62,228 nt of DNA from CAYXWM01 sp964468805 (GCA_964468805.1 CAYXWM010000008.1:1-62228), one strand, 5' to 3'. Positions 8,526-17,807 are shown, counted from the first letter of the stretch. Numbers and translations are program-made. Notes: generated from the letters alone by a model not told the origin.

Positions 8526-9821
8526 ATGTTTCAAAACAACTCATTTAACAGGGCTCCCGAAAGCCCGTTTCAAAGAAGAATATACAGAAATATGCACGCC
8601 GAGTCCGCTGATATGGGCGGCGGAAACAACAGATCCATGCCGGGTGAAAATCCTTCAAATAATCAACCGGGAAACAATAATGGTTCAGGTTCGGGAATGC
8701 CCCAAGAAACCGGTGGCAACAACAATCGTATGCCCATGAACGGGCCCACCGGCAACAACGGCAATATGAACCAAAATCCAAATCAAGGCGGTAACAACAG
8801 ACCTGTAACAGGAGTTCCCAATGAAACCATGCCGGGCAATAACAGACCTACGACGGGTTTCCCCAACCAAGGCATGACCGGCAACAACAGACCCATGACG
8901 GGATTCCCAAACCAAGGTATGACAGGCAACAACAGACCCATGAACGGGTTTCCAAACGAGGGTTCAACAAATAGCGGAGTTTTTCCCGGAATGCCCTTTA
9001 ACAACAATCAATTTAATCAAATGCCCAATAATGAAGAGCAATTTAACCAAATGCCGTCTAATGAACAGCCTATGAATAACGGCAGAACTTTCAATCAAAA
9101 GCCCATGAACGGACGACCGGGAAATCAATTTCCTTTGCCCGAGACTCCGGGAATGCAGCAACCGTCCAATCAACGACCCATACCCGGTACTCCCGGAATG
9201 CAGCAACCGTCCAATCAACGTCCCGTGCCCGGTACTCCCGGAATGCAGCAACCGTCCAATAAATTCCCTATGCCTGAAACTCCGGGAATGCAGCAACCGC
9301 CCAATCAACGCCCAGTGCCCGGTACTCCCGGTATGCAGCAGCCGTCCGGTCAGTTTCCTTTGCCCGAAACTCCCGTAACGAGACCGCCTATTTTTGATGA
9401 GGATTTCTTTGAAAATGACAATCAAAAGGTGCTGGATTTACTGCTGGAGGCATTAACCGATGAAAAGGAAGATTTCGATTATTACGGCAGATTGATAAAT
9501 ATGTTTACCGAACCGGAGGATAAGGACGTTGTTCGCTCTATCATGATGGATGAGCAAAAACATTATCTTCTTATTTCCGATATTTACTACAAACTTACAG
9601 GCAGACAACCGGTTGTGGAGCAAATAGTCAGACCTCTGGGCAGGAATTTGAGCAACGAGCTTGGTCAAAGAATACTGGGCGAATTGGAAGGTGCGGAATT
9701 ATATCGCAAACTATACTTTGCCTTCTTAAACCTGCAGTTTAGGGATATGCTTTTTGAAGCCATGACAGACGAACAAGGTCATGCGGCTAAGTTAAATTAT
9801 CTCTTTGCCAAAAATCAGTAA
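8526..9821 (+). CDS. Ferritin-like protein with 15-residue tandem repeats
   Basis: A 431-residue protein in two parts. Residues about 25-285 are Asn/Gly/Pro/Gln-rich and hold two blocks of 15-residue tandem repeats. The first is built on NNRPMTGFPNQGMTG (about four copies, with an older GN-rich lead-in). The second is built on NQRPVPGTPGMQQPS (about six copies). Residues about 290-431 look like a ferritin-like four-helix bundle: EALTDEKEDFDYYGRL, MMDEQKHYLLISDIYYKL, LGELEGAELYRKLYF and MTDEQGHAAKLNYLF supply Glu/His positions suited to a di-iron or manganese site. A GGGGGG ribosome site lies 8 nt before the ATG. No signal peptide is visible. Related two-helix-motif proteins occur in spore coats and as peroxide-protective ferritins, but the function here is inferred only. 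Confidence 0.7.
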   Translation: MFQNNSFNRAPESPFQRRIYRNMHAESADMGGGNNRSMPGENPSNNQPGNNNGSGSGMPQETGGNNNRMPMNGPTGNNGNMNQNPNQGGNNRPVTGVPNETMPGNNRPTTGFPNQGMTGNNRPMTGFPNQGMTGNNRPMNGFPNEGSTNSGVFPGMPFNNNQFNQMPNNEEQFNQMPSNEQPMNNGRTFNQKPMNGRPGNQFPLPETPGMQQPSNQRPIPGTPGMQQPSNQRPVPGTPGMQQPSNKFPMPETPGMQQPPNQRPVPGTPGMQQPSGQFPLPETPVTRPPIFDEDFFENDNQKVLDLLLEALTDEKEDFDYYGRLINMFTEPEDKDVVRSIMMDEQKHYLLISDIYYKLTGRQPVVEQIVRPLGRNLSNELGQRILGELEGAELYRKLYFAFLNLQFRDMLFEAMTDEQGHAAKLNYLFAKNQ

Positions 9822-9935
9822 ACCGGCGGAATTCGGCTATATTGACTTTTTTGCCTTACCGTGATATACTCACTCAATAAATATAACAGTTATTGTCACA
9901 TAAACCTATGAAATTAATCAAATAACAAAACTTAC

Positions 9936-9956
9936 ACCCTGCTTATACAGCAGGGT
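9936..9956 (+). terminator. Hairpin after the ferritin-like gene
   Basis: Arms ACCCTGCT and AGCAGGGT enclose a 5-nt loop and are followed by a short T-rich stretch. It is 115 nt after the stop codon. Confidence 0.55.
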
Positions 9957-10095
9957 TATTTATAGTCAATTTTAAGTTAAATCTACATTAAATCTAAATT
10001 AAATCTAATACATGATGGGCTTTCTGAAAGAAGGAGTTTAAGTAATATCAAGCAGAAATGCTATATTTTTTTAATGTACAATAGGAGGAAAGCAA

Positions 10096-11850
10096 TTGGC
10101 TCTCGACGGAATTGCTATAGCCGGAATTGTTTCGGAATTGCGCAAAAACCTGCTGAACGGCCGTGTTGATAAAATTTATCAGCCGGAACGTGAAGAAGTT
10201 ATAATATTGATAAGAAGCGGCGGAAGCAATCACAAATTGTTAATGTCCGCAAATTCGTCTCACCCCAGAGTTCATTTAAGCACCCAATCAAAAAACAACC
10301 CATTGCAAGCACCTTTATTCTGCATGGTTATGCGTAAACATCTCACCGGCGGAAAGATAGTGGATATAAGTCAGCCTGATTTTGAGCGGATTATATACGT
10401 AGATATAGAAGCCTACAACGAAATGGGCGACCTTACCAACAAGCGAATAATCGTTGAAATTATGGGTAAGCACAGCAATATTATTTTAACTGACGAAAAT
10501 GCCATAATTTTAGATTGTGCCAAACATATAACTCACGAAACCAGCTCTGTCAGGGAAGTTTTACCCGGAAAGCAATACACGGAGCCGCCGTCTCAAGGCA
10601 AGCTAAATCCCATGAGGCTGGAAAGAGAAGGCTTTTTGGCTTTGCTGTCCGGCAAAGCGGGCGTAAAGTTACAGGAGGTTATTTACAAATCCTATAGCGG
10701 TATAAGTCCCGTAATGGCAGCGGATATTTGCTGTAGGGCAGGGCTTGCTTCCGATATGTTCTGCGAGCAATTAAGTTCATACGGGGCGGAGAAATTGTTC
10801 CTGGCTTTTGCAAGCTTAACAGAGGAAGTAAAGGCGGAGAATTTTGAAAATGAGATTATTTTCGATGCCTTGGGAAAACCCATAGAATTCAGCACAAAAA
10901 CTTTGAGCCAATTCAGCGGTAATATTAAACGGGAATATGATTCGGTTTCAAGATTGTTGGAGGATTATTACAGTGAGAAGGACAGTTATTACAGGATAAA
11001 CCAACGCACGGCAGACCTTCGGAGGTTGGTTCAAACCAACATAGAACGTTGTGTAAAGAAGACCGATGTATACAACAGAACCATGCACGAAATCAAAGAC
11101 AGGGACAAGCTTAGAATATACGGAGAATTATTGACCGCAAATATACACAGTATGGAGCAAGGAATGAAAAGCTTTACCGCGGTAAACTACTATGAAGAGG
11201 ATTGCCCGGAAATAACCATACCTCTTGATACAAGCCTAACTCCGGCTCAAAACGCACAACGTTATTTTAAGAAGTATAATAAAGACAAGCGTACCTATTC
11301 AGCTTTAATAGAGCAAGGCGAACAGAACCGACAAGAGCTTCAATACCTGGAAACCGTTTTAACAAGCATTAACAACTGCAAGGATGAGGCGGATATAAAC
11401 GATATTCGTGAAGAGTTGTATAATGTGGGCATAATTAAAAAATCGGTGAAGAATCCCACGGCGAAAAAGTCCAAGCCCTTGCATTTTATTTCATCAGAGG
11501 GTTTTGATATTTTTGTGGGCAAAAACAATAAGCAAAACGACGAACTTACAATCAAAACAGCCAAGGCACAAGATATATGGTTTCATACCAAAGAAATACC
11601 CGGCTCTCATGTTTTGGTTAAAACCAACGGAAAATCTCCCGGCAACGATACCTTAAACGAAGCCGTGCAACTGGCGGCATATTACAGCAAGGCATCAAAA
11701 AGCAGTTTGGTGCCCGTGGATTATACTGCACGAAAAAATGTTAAGAAACCCAACGGTGCCAAGCCGGGAATGGTAATCTACGATAACTATAAAACAGCCT
11801 ATGTTACCCCGGACGAAGCTTTGATTAATGGGCTTCAAAAGGGAGAATAG
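10096..11850 (+). CDS. rqcH: Ribosome quality control factor RqcH (NFACT protein)
   Basis: A 584-residue NEMF/FbpA-family protein that binds stalled 50S-peptidyl-tRNA complexes and recruits tRNA-Ala for C-terminal alanine tailing. The N-terminal NFACT-N domain starts LDGIAIAGIVSELRKNLLNGRVDKIYQP, an order diagnostic of the family. NFACT motifs follow (FCMVMRKHLTGGKI; EIMGKHSNIILTD). The middle is a long coiled coil (about 290-420). The C-terminal NFACT-R domain has GFDIFVGKNNKQND and DIWFHTKEIPGSHVLV. The TTG start has GGAGG 8 nt upstream. The length is normal. It was formerly annotated as fibronectin-binding protein A. It is a single gene ending at a bidirectional terminator. Confidence 0.93.
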   Translation: MALDGIAIAGIVSELRKNLLNGRVDKIYQPEREEVIILIRSGGSNHKLLMSANSSHPRVHLSTQSKNNPLQAPLFCMVMRKHLTGGKIVDISQPDFERIIYVDIEAYNEMGDLTNKRIIVEIMGKHSNIILTDENAIILDCAKHITHETSSVREVLPGKQYTEPPSQGKLNPMRLEREGFLALLSGKAGVKLQEVIYKSYSGISPVMAADICCRAGLASDMFCEQLSSYGAEKLFLAFASLTEEVKAENFENEIIFDALGKPIEFSTKTLSQFSGNIKREYDSVSRLLEDYYSEKDSYYRINQRTADLRRLVQTNIERCVKKTDVYNRTMHEIKDRDKLRIYGELLTANIHSMEQGMKSFTAVNYYEEDCPEITIPLDTSLTPAQNAQRYFKKYNKDKRTYSALIEQGEQNRQELQYLETVLTSINNCKDEADINDIREELYNVGIIKKSVKNPTAKKSKPLHFISSEGFDIFVGKNNKQNDELTIKTAKAQDIWFHTKEIPGSHVLVKTNGKSPGNDTLNEAVQLAAYYSKASKSSLVPVDYTARKNVKKPNGAKPGMVIYDNYKTAYVTPDEALINGLQKGE

Positions 11851-12000
11851 AGAAAAACGCATATAAAGTCAAAATATTTCCGGAATTTACAGTTATATTC
11901 GGCTTTTTTGGAAAGAGCTTTTCTCCCTCAAGATTTGTTTTTCTTATGCAGAACTGCTATAATTTGTTCTCAATTGTTCGACTTCATCGAACTCACGTTA

Positions 12001-12043
12001 AAAAACCGTATGGAACTTTATATAAAAGTTTCATACGGTTTTT
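12001..12043. terminator. Bidirectional terminator between rqcH and wecB
   Basis: A long hairpin built on AAAAACCGTATG and CATACGGTTTTT, with extended AAACTTT/AAAGTTT pairing. A-runs and T-runs on both sides suit convergent genes. Confidence 0.8.
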
Positions 12044-12056
12044 CTATATTTTAATA

Positions 12057-13202
12057 TCAATAATTTACAAAGGGCTTATTATCAAGTCCGAAGTGTAACA
12101 GTATACCTTGAATTATGCGTTGGGAAGCGTTACCGTCACCGAAAGGATTTTTAGCTGTAATCATGCTATTGTAAACTTGGGGATCGTGTAAAAGAGTATG
12201 GGTCAGATTATATATATGGTCATAATCCACACCTGCCAGTTTAAGGGTACCGGCTTCTACGCCTTCCGGGCGTTCTGTTACGTTTCTTAAAACCAAAACC
12301 GGTTTGTTGCATGACGGTGCTTCTTCCTGTAAGCCGCCGGAGTCGGTTAAGACCAGATAAGAACGACGAATCAGATTATGCATATCCGGAATATCTATGG
12401 GATTAATCAGGTGTATACGATCGTGCTTATCCAAAAATTCGTAAGCTGTTTTTACAACCGCCGGGTTTGGATGCACAGCATAGACCAGTTCCACGTCCCA
12501 ATTGTCATCTACGATTTTTCGTACAGCCCGGCAGATGTTTTCCAAGGGCTCACCCAAGTTTTCACGTCTGTGAGCAGTCATAACTATAACTTTTTTGGAA
12601 GCATAGTCTATATGATTCAGCTTATCTTCAGAGAAAACATGGTTTTCGTCAAGGGTATATTTAAAGCAATCTATGGCGGTATTGCCGGTTACATAGATTG
12701 TTTTTTCCGAAACACCTTCGTTTAAAAGGTTTTGCTTTGCCAAACCCGTTGGAGCAAAATTCAAATCTGCCAATGCGGAAACCAAACGGCGATTGATTTC
12801 TTCCGGGTAGGGTTGGTATTTATCAAAACTTCTCAACCCTGCCTCCACATGCCCCACAGGAACCTTGGCGTAAAATGCCGCCAAAGCACCTGCAAAGGTG
12901 GTGGTTGTATCCCCGTGAACAAGAACCAGGTCCGGCTTTTCTCGTTTGAAAACGTCTTCCAGACCCACCAATGCCCCGGTGGTTATATGGGTAAGGGTTT
13001 GATTTTGAGCCATAATATTTAGGTCAAAGTCGGGCTTTAGTTTAAATATCTCCAAAACTCTATCCAACATCTCTCTGTGTTGAGAGGTAACGCAAAGCAG
13101 TGATTCTATCAAAGGATTCTTTTGGGCTTCGAGTATTAAGGGAGCCATTTTTATTGCTTCCGGTCGGGTTCCCAGAACACTCATAATCTTTAGTTTTTTC
13201 AT
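12057..13202 (-). CDS. wecB: UDP-N-acetylglucosamine 2-epimerase (non-hydrolysing)
   Basis: A 381-residue GT-B-fold enzyme that interconverts UDP-GlcNAc and UDP-ManNAc for teichoic acid, capsule or linkage-unit synthesis. Family motifs are all present: SVLGTRPEAIKMAPL at the N-terminus, VHGDTTTTFAGALAAF, GHVEAGLRSFDKYQPYPEE, VMTAHRRENLGEPL, HPNPAV, and TDSGGLQEEAPSCNKPVLVLR near the C-terminus. It starts 4 nt after the lysC stop codon, so it is transcribed with lysC and perhaps hom. That link between amino-acid synthesis and cell-wall precursor supply is odd, but the tight spacing is clear. Names mnaA or wecB are both in use. Confidence 0.94.
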   Translation of the reverse strand: MKKLKIMSVLGTRPEAIKMAPLILEAQKNPLIESLLCVTSQHREMLDRVLEIFKLKPDFDLNIMAQNQTLTHITTGALVGLEDVFKREKPDLVLVHGDTTTTFAGALAAFYAKVPVGHVEAGLRSFDKYQPYPEEINRRLVSALADLNFAPTGLAKQNLLNEGVSEKTIYVTGNTAIDCFKYTLDENHVFSEDKLNHIDYASKKVIVMTAHRRENLGEPLENICRAVRKIVDDNWDVELVYAVHPNPAVVKTAYEFLDKHDRIHLINPIDIPDMHNLIRRSYLVLTDSGGLQEEAPSCNKPVLVLRNVTERPEGVEAGTLKLAGVDYDHIYNLTHTLLHDPQVYNSMITAKNPFGDGNASQRIIQGILLHFGLDNKPFVNY

Positions 13203-13206
13203 TATA

Positions 13207-14430
13207 TTAGGAATTAAAGACTATATGTTGGTCGATAAATCTGTCATGAACGTGATTAGCGGCTTTGTCTACGTCGTTAACGTCTATAAGCACGGAGATT
13301 TTGATTTCGGAAGTGGAAATCATTTGGATGTTGATACCTGCATCAAACAATGCTTCAAACATGGTAGCGGCACAACCGGGGTTGGTAGCCATACCGGCAC
13401 CAACTACGGATAATTTTGCGATTCTGTCGTCGGAGCTGATGTGGTCGTAACCGATGATATCTTTATGAGCTTCGAGAACTGCAATGGATTCGTTTAAATC
13501 CAATTTTGCAACTGTGAAAGAAATATCCTTTGTATTTTGACGACCGATGGATTGTAAAATAATATCCACGGAGATATTTTTCTTTGCAAGAATGGAGAAT
13601 ATTTTGAAAGCCATGCCCGGCTCGTCTTTGATACCTACAATTGAAATACGTGCAACATCTTTATCTATGGCAAGTCCGCTTATATAAGTGTTTTCCACCT
13701 TAGTTTCCTCCTTTACGATAGTACCGACTCCGCGGGTCAAGCTGGAGCGTACTGCAAGCTTAATATGATATTTTTTTGCGAGTTCTACGGAACGGTTATG
13801 CAGAACCTTTGCACCCAAGGATGCAAGCTCCAGCATTTCGTCGTAATTGATTTCGTCCAATTTACGAGCATTAACCACAGATCTGGGGTCTGCTGTATAA
13901 ACACCGTCAACGTCCGTAAAGATTTCGCATTTATCCGCGTGCAAAGCCGCCGCAAGAGCAACAGCGGATGTATCGGAACCGCCGCGTCCCAGGGTGGTTA
14001 TATCGCCGTAACGATTGATTCCTTGGAAGCCGGTAATGATAACGATAGAGTTCTTTTCCAACTCCGCATTTATTCTGTCGGCACTGATTTTTTTGATTTT
14101 TGCATTGGAATAGTTGGATGTGGAATGTATGCCCACTTGGAAGGCATTTAAAGATATGGCGGGAAAGCCTTTTTTGTGAATAGCCAATGCCAACAATGAC
14201 GCTGATTGCTGTTCACCGGTAGAGAGCAACATATCCATTTCACGCTTTGAAGGATTGGGGCTTATTTCCAAGGCTTTTTCTATCAAGTCATCCGTAGTGT
14301 CACCTTGTGCAGAAACCACTACCACAACTTTGTTTGATTCTTTGTAAGTATCTATTACTATGTTTGCTACGTTTTCCAGACGTTCTGCATTGGCCACGGA
14401 TGTTCCGCCGAACTTTTGAACAATAAGCAA
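13207..14430 (-). CDS. lysC: Aspartokinase
   Basis: A 407-residue enzyme that phosphorylates aspartate, the first step toward lysine, threonine and methionine. The N-terminal kinase domain has VQKFGGTSVANAERL, TGFQGI, TLGRGGSDTSAVALAAAL and DVDGVYTADPR. Two ACT domains occupy roughly residues 265-407 (RISIVGIKDEPGMAFKIF and LSVVGAGMATNPGCAATMF), pointing to allosteric feedback by amino acids, probably lysine with or without threonine. The TTG start is supported by AAAGGAGG 9 nt upstream. It follows hom on the minus strand after a 230-nt gap that contains a 14-bp hairpin, and precedes wecB by 4 nt. Confidence 0.95.
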   Translation of the reverse strand: MLIVQKFGGTSVANAERLENVANIVIDTYKESNKVVVVVSAQGDTTDDLIEKALEISPNPSKREMDMLLSTGEQQSASLLALAIHKKGFPAISLNAFQVGIHSTSNYSNAKIKKISADRINAELEKNSIVIITGFQGINRYGDITTLGRGGSDTSAVALAAALHADKCEIFTDVDGVYTADPRSVVNARKLDEINYDEMLELASLGAKVLHNRSVELAKKYHIKLAVRSSLTRGVGTIVKEETKVENTYISGLAIDKDVARISIVGIKDEPGMAFKIFSILAKKNISVDIILQSIGRQNTKDISFTVAKLDLNESIAVLEAHKDIIGYDHISSDDRIAKLSVVGAGMATNPGCAATMFEALFDAGINIQMISTSEIKISVLIDVNDVDKAANHVHDRFIDQHIVFNS

Positions 14431-14509
14431 AACGATGACCTCCTTTACGTGGTTTATAATAATTTATGAAAGCATGGGAAGAAATAATATAGCGGTTAAG
14501 ATAAAATGT

Positions 14510-14567
14510 ACTAAAATCAATTACAATGAATCCTTCAAGCGTTGGTTCAATTATAATTGATTTTAGT
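14510..14567 (-). promoter_or_regulatory. 14-bp perfect inverted repeat between hom and lysC
   Basis: ACTAAAATCAATTA at 14510-14523 and its exact complement at 14554-14567 can form a stem with a 30-nt loop. It lies in the 230-nt gap after hom and before lysC. There is no long T-run after it, so it could be a weak terminator, an mRNA-processing site or an attenuator that sets hom versus lysC levels. Confidence 0.45.
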
Positions 14568-14660
14568 CTTATTAAAGATTAATCACTATATTAAATCAAA
14601 TACTTTCATAGGTACTAATTAATTGGGTGGGCATTGTACATAAGTAAATGCCTTGCCGAA

Positions 14661-15893
14661 TTATTCTCCCAAGCGTATCTTGGACAATACCTTTGCTTCT
14701 TTTAAAGACGACAATTTTTCGCCGGTAGCTTTTAAAGGCATTTTTTCCGTTATAAAGGCAAATTCACCTTCTACGTTATCCAATTCTATAGTTTTGGGAT
14801 TGTTAAACAGGGCGTTGATTTCTTCTTTGGCTTTTTCTTTGCCGGACTCATCGCAAGCTACCCTAACAAACATTTTTACAGGCACTGTTTCTATGGGAAG
14901 CATTTCAAGCTTTTCTTGAGACCAAAAATGCATTACATTGCGATTTTTATGCTTAACACAGTCTACAACGTCCGCAACTACAGCAGAAGCAGTGGGCAAT
15001 TGCCCGGCACCTCTGCCGTAGAACATTACCTCGTCGGTTACGTTACCTTTAATGAATATGGCGTTAAACACATCATTAACAAAGGCAAGAGCATGGGTTG
15101 AGCTTATTAACGCCGGGGATACTATTGCATAGACGCCCTCATTTGTAAGTTCGGCTTTTGCCAGTAATTTTATGCTGTAGTTTAATTTTTTTGCATATTC
15201 AAAATCTGTTGTGGTCAGTTTTGTAATACCTTCTGTGTAGATGTCGTTGTAATCGGCTTGTTGCCCCATGGCAAGGGACAATAAGATTGCTATTTTGCGG
15301 CAAGCGTCATGGCCTTCAACGTCGGCAGACGGGTCACGCTCCGCATAGCCCAAGTCTTGGGCTTCTTTTAAGACGGTAGCAAAATCCAGACCTTCTTTTG
15401 ACATTTTGGTTAAGATAAAGTTTGTTGTACCGTTGAGGATGCCTCTTATTTCAAATATTTCATCTGCCGTAAGGGATTGATTTAAGGGACGAATGATGGG
15501 AATACCGCCGCCTACGCTGGCTTCGAAAAGGAAATTTATATTTTTTTCCTTTGCAATAGCCAATAGCTCTGCTCCGTGTTTCGCAACCAACTCTTTGTTG
15601 GAGGTAACACAGCTTTTGCCTTTTAACAATGCGTTTTTAATATAGGTATAGGCAGGTTCCACGCCGCCCATGGTTTCCACAACTACGGAAACCTCATCGT
15701 CATTTAAAATATTGTTAAAATCTTTTGTCATTAAAGATTGCAAGGGATTATCGGGAAAATCTCGTAAATCCAAAATATATTTAATGCGTATGGGTTCTGC
15801 GGCTTTTTTATCGATGATGGCTCGGTTTGTTTCCAAAACCCGGGCCACACCGGAACCCACAGTTCCATACCCCAATATTGCTATAGTTGCCAA
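14661..15893 (-). CDS. hom: Homoserine dehydrogenase
   Basis: A 410-residue NAD(P)H-dependent enzyme that reduces aspartate semialdehyde to homoserine. The N-terminal Rossmann motif is AILGYGTVGSGVARVL. VVVETMGGVEPAYTYIKNAL and VTSNKELVAKHGAELL follow, then the catalytic-domain signature LRDFPDNPLQ/GILNGTTNFILTKM and EAQDLGYAERDPSADVEGHDACRKIAIL. The last 85 residues or so form an ACT-like regulatory domain (MFVRVACDESGKEKAKEEI), as in threonine-sensitive forms. The TTG start has TAGGAG about 9 nt upstream. Upstream is a small hairpin (about 15921-15940) with arms CTTGCGTA and TACGCAAG. The gene starts the minus-strand group hom-lysC-wecB. Confidence 0.95.
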   Translation of the reverse strand: MATIAILGYGTVGSGVARVLETNRAIIDKKAAEPIRIKYILDLRDFPDNPLQSLMTKDFNNILNDDEVSVVVETMGGVEPAYTYIKNALLKGKSCVTSNKELVAKHGAELLAIAKEKNINFLFEASVGGGIPIIRPLNQSLTADEIFEIRGILNGTTNFILTKMSKEGLDFATVLKEAQDLGYAERDPSADVEGHDACRKIAILLSLAMGQQADYNDIYTEGITKLTTTDFEYAKKLNYSIKLLAKAELTNEGVYAIVSPALISSTHALAFVNDVFNAIFIKGNVTDEVMFYGRGAGQLPTASAVVADVVDCVKHKNRNVMHFWSQEKLEMLPIETVPVKMFVRVACDESGKEKAKEEINALFNNPKTIELDNVEGEFAFITEKMPLKATGEKLSSLKEAKVLSKIRLGE

Positions 15894-16330
15894 ACGTATC
15901 CACTCCTACCGTTTCTAGCTTGCGTATTTTTACGCAAGATTCAGCTTCTACTTTAACTTGGAATAATATCACAACTTGTTGATTATTGCAAGACATAATT
16001 TGAATTAAAAAAATCTCAAAATGTGTTGGTATTATTTTATAAATATATTATAATATGTCTGTGGAAAGTCAATACAAAACATTTTTAAATAAACCAAATT
16101 AAATTAGAAAAGAACATAGTTAACATATGTACCAAATTGCAAATGTTTTCATAGGTAATTTCATTATTGGACATTTTACACTAATTCTATATAAGATGAA
16201 GGACAAAAATAATCATTTTTCCTTGAACCGTTTGGAAAAATTTTTGTCCTCTGTTTAATACGGAATCAGTATATATAGATTTTTTTCATTATGGCTTTAA
16301 ATTTTCAACTTTGTATCGGAGGTTATTTTA
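15894..16330. other. Intergenic region between hom and fliS (divergent)
   Basis: A 437-nt AT-rich region between divergently transcribed hom and fliS that must carry both promoters. It contains a short hairpin near the hom start (about 15921-15940) and one copy of a dispersed palindromic repeat (16181-16275). I see no tRNA, T-box or known riboswitch motif. Confidence 0.6.
16181..16275 (+). repeat. Dispersed palindromic repeat, copy 1
   Basis: An approximately 95-bp segment that recurs, inverted, at 58017-58113. Both copies share CTAATTC-ATATAAG-TGAAGGACAAAAATAAT at one end and TTTTTGTCCTCTGTTTAA followed by ATCAGTATA at the other. GGACAAAAATAAT and ATTTTTGTCC form the stem of a hairpin. Here the repeat ends about 55 nt before fliS. 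Confidence 0.75.
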
Positions 16331-16723
16331 ATGGCTACTCAAAATCCTTATGAAAAGTTAAAAGAAAACGCAACCTTAACCGCAACAAAAGAAGAGCTTA
16401 CTCTCATGCTATACGACGGAGCCTTAAAGTTTTGTAATCAGGCCATTATTGCCATAGAAAACAAAAACGTAGAAAAAGCCCATAATTTAATATTGAAGGT
16501 ACAAAACATTATCAGAGAATTTCAAATAACTCTTGACAGGTCCTTCGAGGTTTCAAACAATTTAGCCGCTATTTATGATTATCTTCATGCTAAATTGGTG
16601 GAAGCAAACCTAAACAAAAAAATTGAAATATTACACGAAGTTAGGGATTTTTTGAGAGAGTTGCGAGACACTTGGAAGGAAGCAATGCAATTGGCCAAAC
16701 AACAACAGGCTTCAAAGAAATAA
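16331..16723 (+). CDS. fliS: Flagellin export chaperone FliS
   Basis: A 130-residue all-helical protein that binds the C-terminus of flagellin and stops it polymerising in the cytoplasm before export. Family features are the N-terminal NPYEKLKENATLTATKEELTLMLYDGALKFCNQAI, close to the usual NAYxxNxVxTAxPxxLxLMLYDGAIKF. The IENKNVEKAHNLILKVQNII helix and DYLHAKLVEANLNKKIEIL also fit. The length is typical. A good ribosome site (GGAGG) lies upstream. No flagellin or fliD gene is adjacent; instead an unknown 235-residue protein follows 105 nt later. Motility genes seem scattered in this genome. Confidence 0.88.
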   Translation: MATQNPYEKLKENATLTATKEELTLMLYDGALKFCNQAIIAIENKNVEKAHNLILKVQNIIREFQITLDRSFEVSNNLAAIYDYLHAKLVEANLNKKIEILHEVRDFLRELRDTWKEAMQLAKQQQASKK

Positions 16724-16827
16724 TTTAATTTTACCATTGCTATTTTAGTTATATTTGAATATAATAATATATGCATAATAAAAATGCATTAGTAAAATTA
16801 TACAGTAACAGGAAAGTGAGGTGTATA

Positions 16828-17535
16828 ATGTTAACTCAAATTTTTTATTATTCGCATTATCGCCCTTACTTGGTTGATATGCCAAAAAACAATAAAGTTT
16901 CAACGAAAAAAAAGCCTTTGACGGACAATAAAAAACAAGTCGCCGAAACCGGCGAATATCTTTTAAACAAATCTCTGACTACTGAAGTTATACACTATGT
17001 CAGAAATATATCCAACTCTATTGTGGGTACAAAAGATTCCGCAAACAATGTGGTTCATGATATAGAGAACTTTAACAGAAATGTATTTAAAAGAGATTAT
17101 GTCACGGCAAAGCGGTGGATAGGCGAAGATTTGGAAGACTTTGTGAACAGTTATAATTTTTCGTTGGATTTCTTAAATAATCAAGAGCATAGCCGGGCAC
17201 TGAAAATATACGCCGAAGTAATCGGGGAAATAATAAGCTCCGGCCTGGACAGACTTTGGCGGTTGGGCATTATGCAAGAAGAAAACCATGCCCTATCCTT
17301 TAATTTATATGATTTTAATTCAACGGACAAGTCTGATTTTAATCTTGCCCTGGGCGAAAACATAAATATATTCGAACAAATTTATCAAGTTTCTTCCCAT
17401 GCTTTAACCATACCCATGACCCACCATATGAATTTCAAAGATCTTAATCATTACTACAACTACAGAATGGGTACTGTTGTGGATGAAACTTTTAAAATAA
17501 TTGAATCGGGATTAATAATAAATCAAGCCATATAA
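16828..17535 (+). CDS. Hypothetical protein paired with fliS, 235 aa
   Basis: The ATG at 16828 is taken because GTGAGGTG lies 7 nt upstream; the longer reading from 16771 has no ribosome site. The product begins LTQIFYYSHYRPYLVDMPKN, which looks like a cytoplasmic start without signal peptide. The rest is helical with ITxEVIHYVRNISNSIVGTKD-like segments. A central stretch (KDSANNVVHDIENFNRNVF, then DFVNSYNFSLDFLNNQ) faintly resembles the helical D0/D1 portion of FliD-like cap proteins, but this is not enough to name it. Its position directly after fliS suggests a role in flagellin handling or filament assembly. Function unknown. Confidence 0.6.
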   Translation: MLTQIFYYSHYRPYLVDMPKNNKVSTKKKPLTDNKKQVAETGEYLLNKSLTTEVIHYVRNISNSIVGTKDSANNVVHDIENFNRNVFKRDYVTAKRWIGEDLEDFVNSYNFSLDFLNNQEHSRALKIYAEVIGEIISSGLDRLWRLGIMQEENHALSFNLYDFNSTDKSDFNLALGENINIFEQIYQVSSHALTIPMTHHMNFKDLNHYYNYRMGTVVDETFKIIESGLIINQAI

Positions 17536-17807
17536 AAAAATAAAAATTATTCTAATCTTTTATTTCAAGGAGAATTATGAATTTAAATAAAATATTGTTT
17601 ACGGTAAACGTGAAATACGATTTATGATATCTTATATTTGGTATTAATATTAAATATGACGGTATCATTTTTTTGTTTAATTACATATATATATTCGTAG
17701 TAGTGAGCGACCGGTGTTTTTTTATAAAAACGCAAGAGCGAACCGTTTACGAAGAATAGCTTTTGTTACTATTCCTTATTAATTAAGTATAAAATAGCAT
17801 GATATAT
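17536..17807. other. Intergenic stretch after the fliS partner
   Basis: A 270-nt AT-rich region. It contains a 16-codon ORF at 17577-17627 with an AAGGAG site, too short to support as a gene, and a small GAATAG/CTATTC hairpin near 17752-17772. The bidirectional terminator follows. Confidence 0.4.

Noticed and set aside
17577..17627. 16-codon ORF with an AAGGAG site
   Set aside because: Too short to support and no partner gene; it could be chance.
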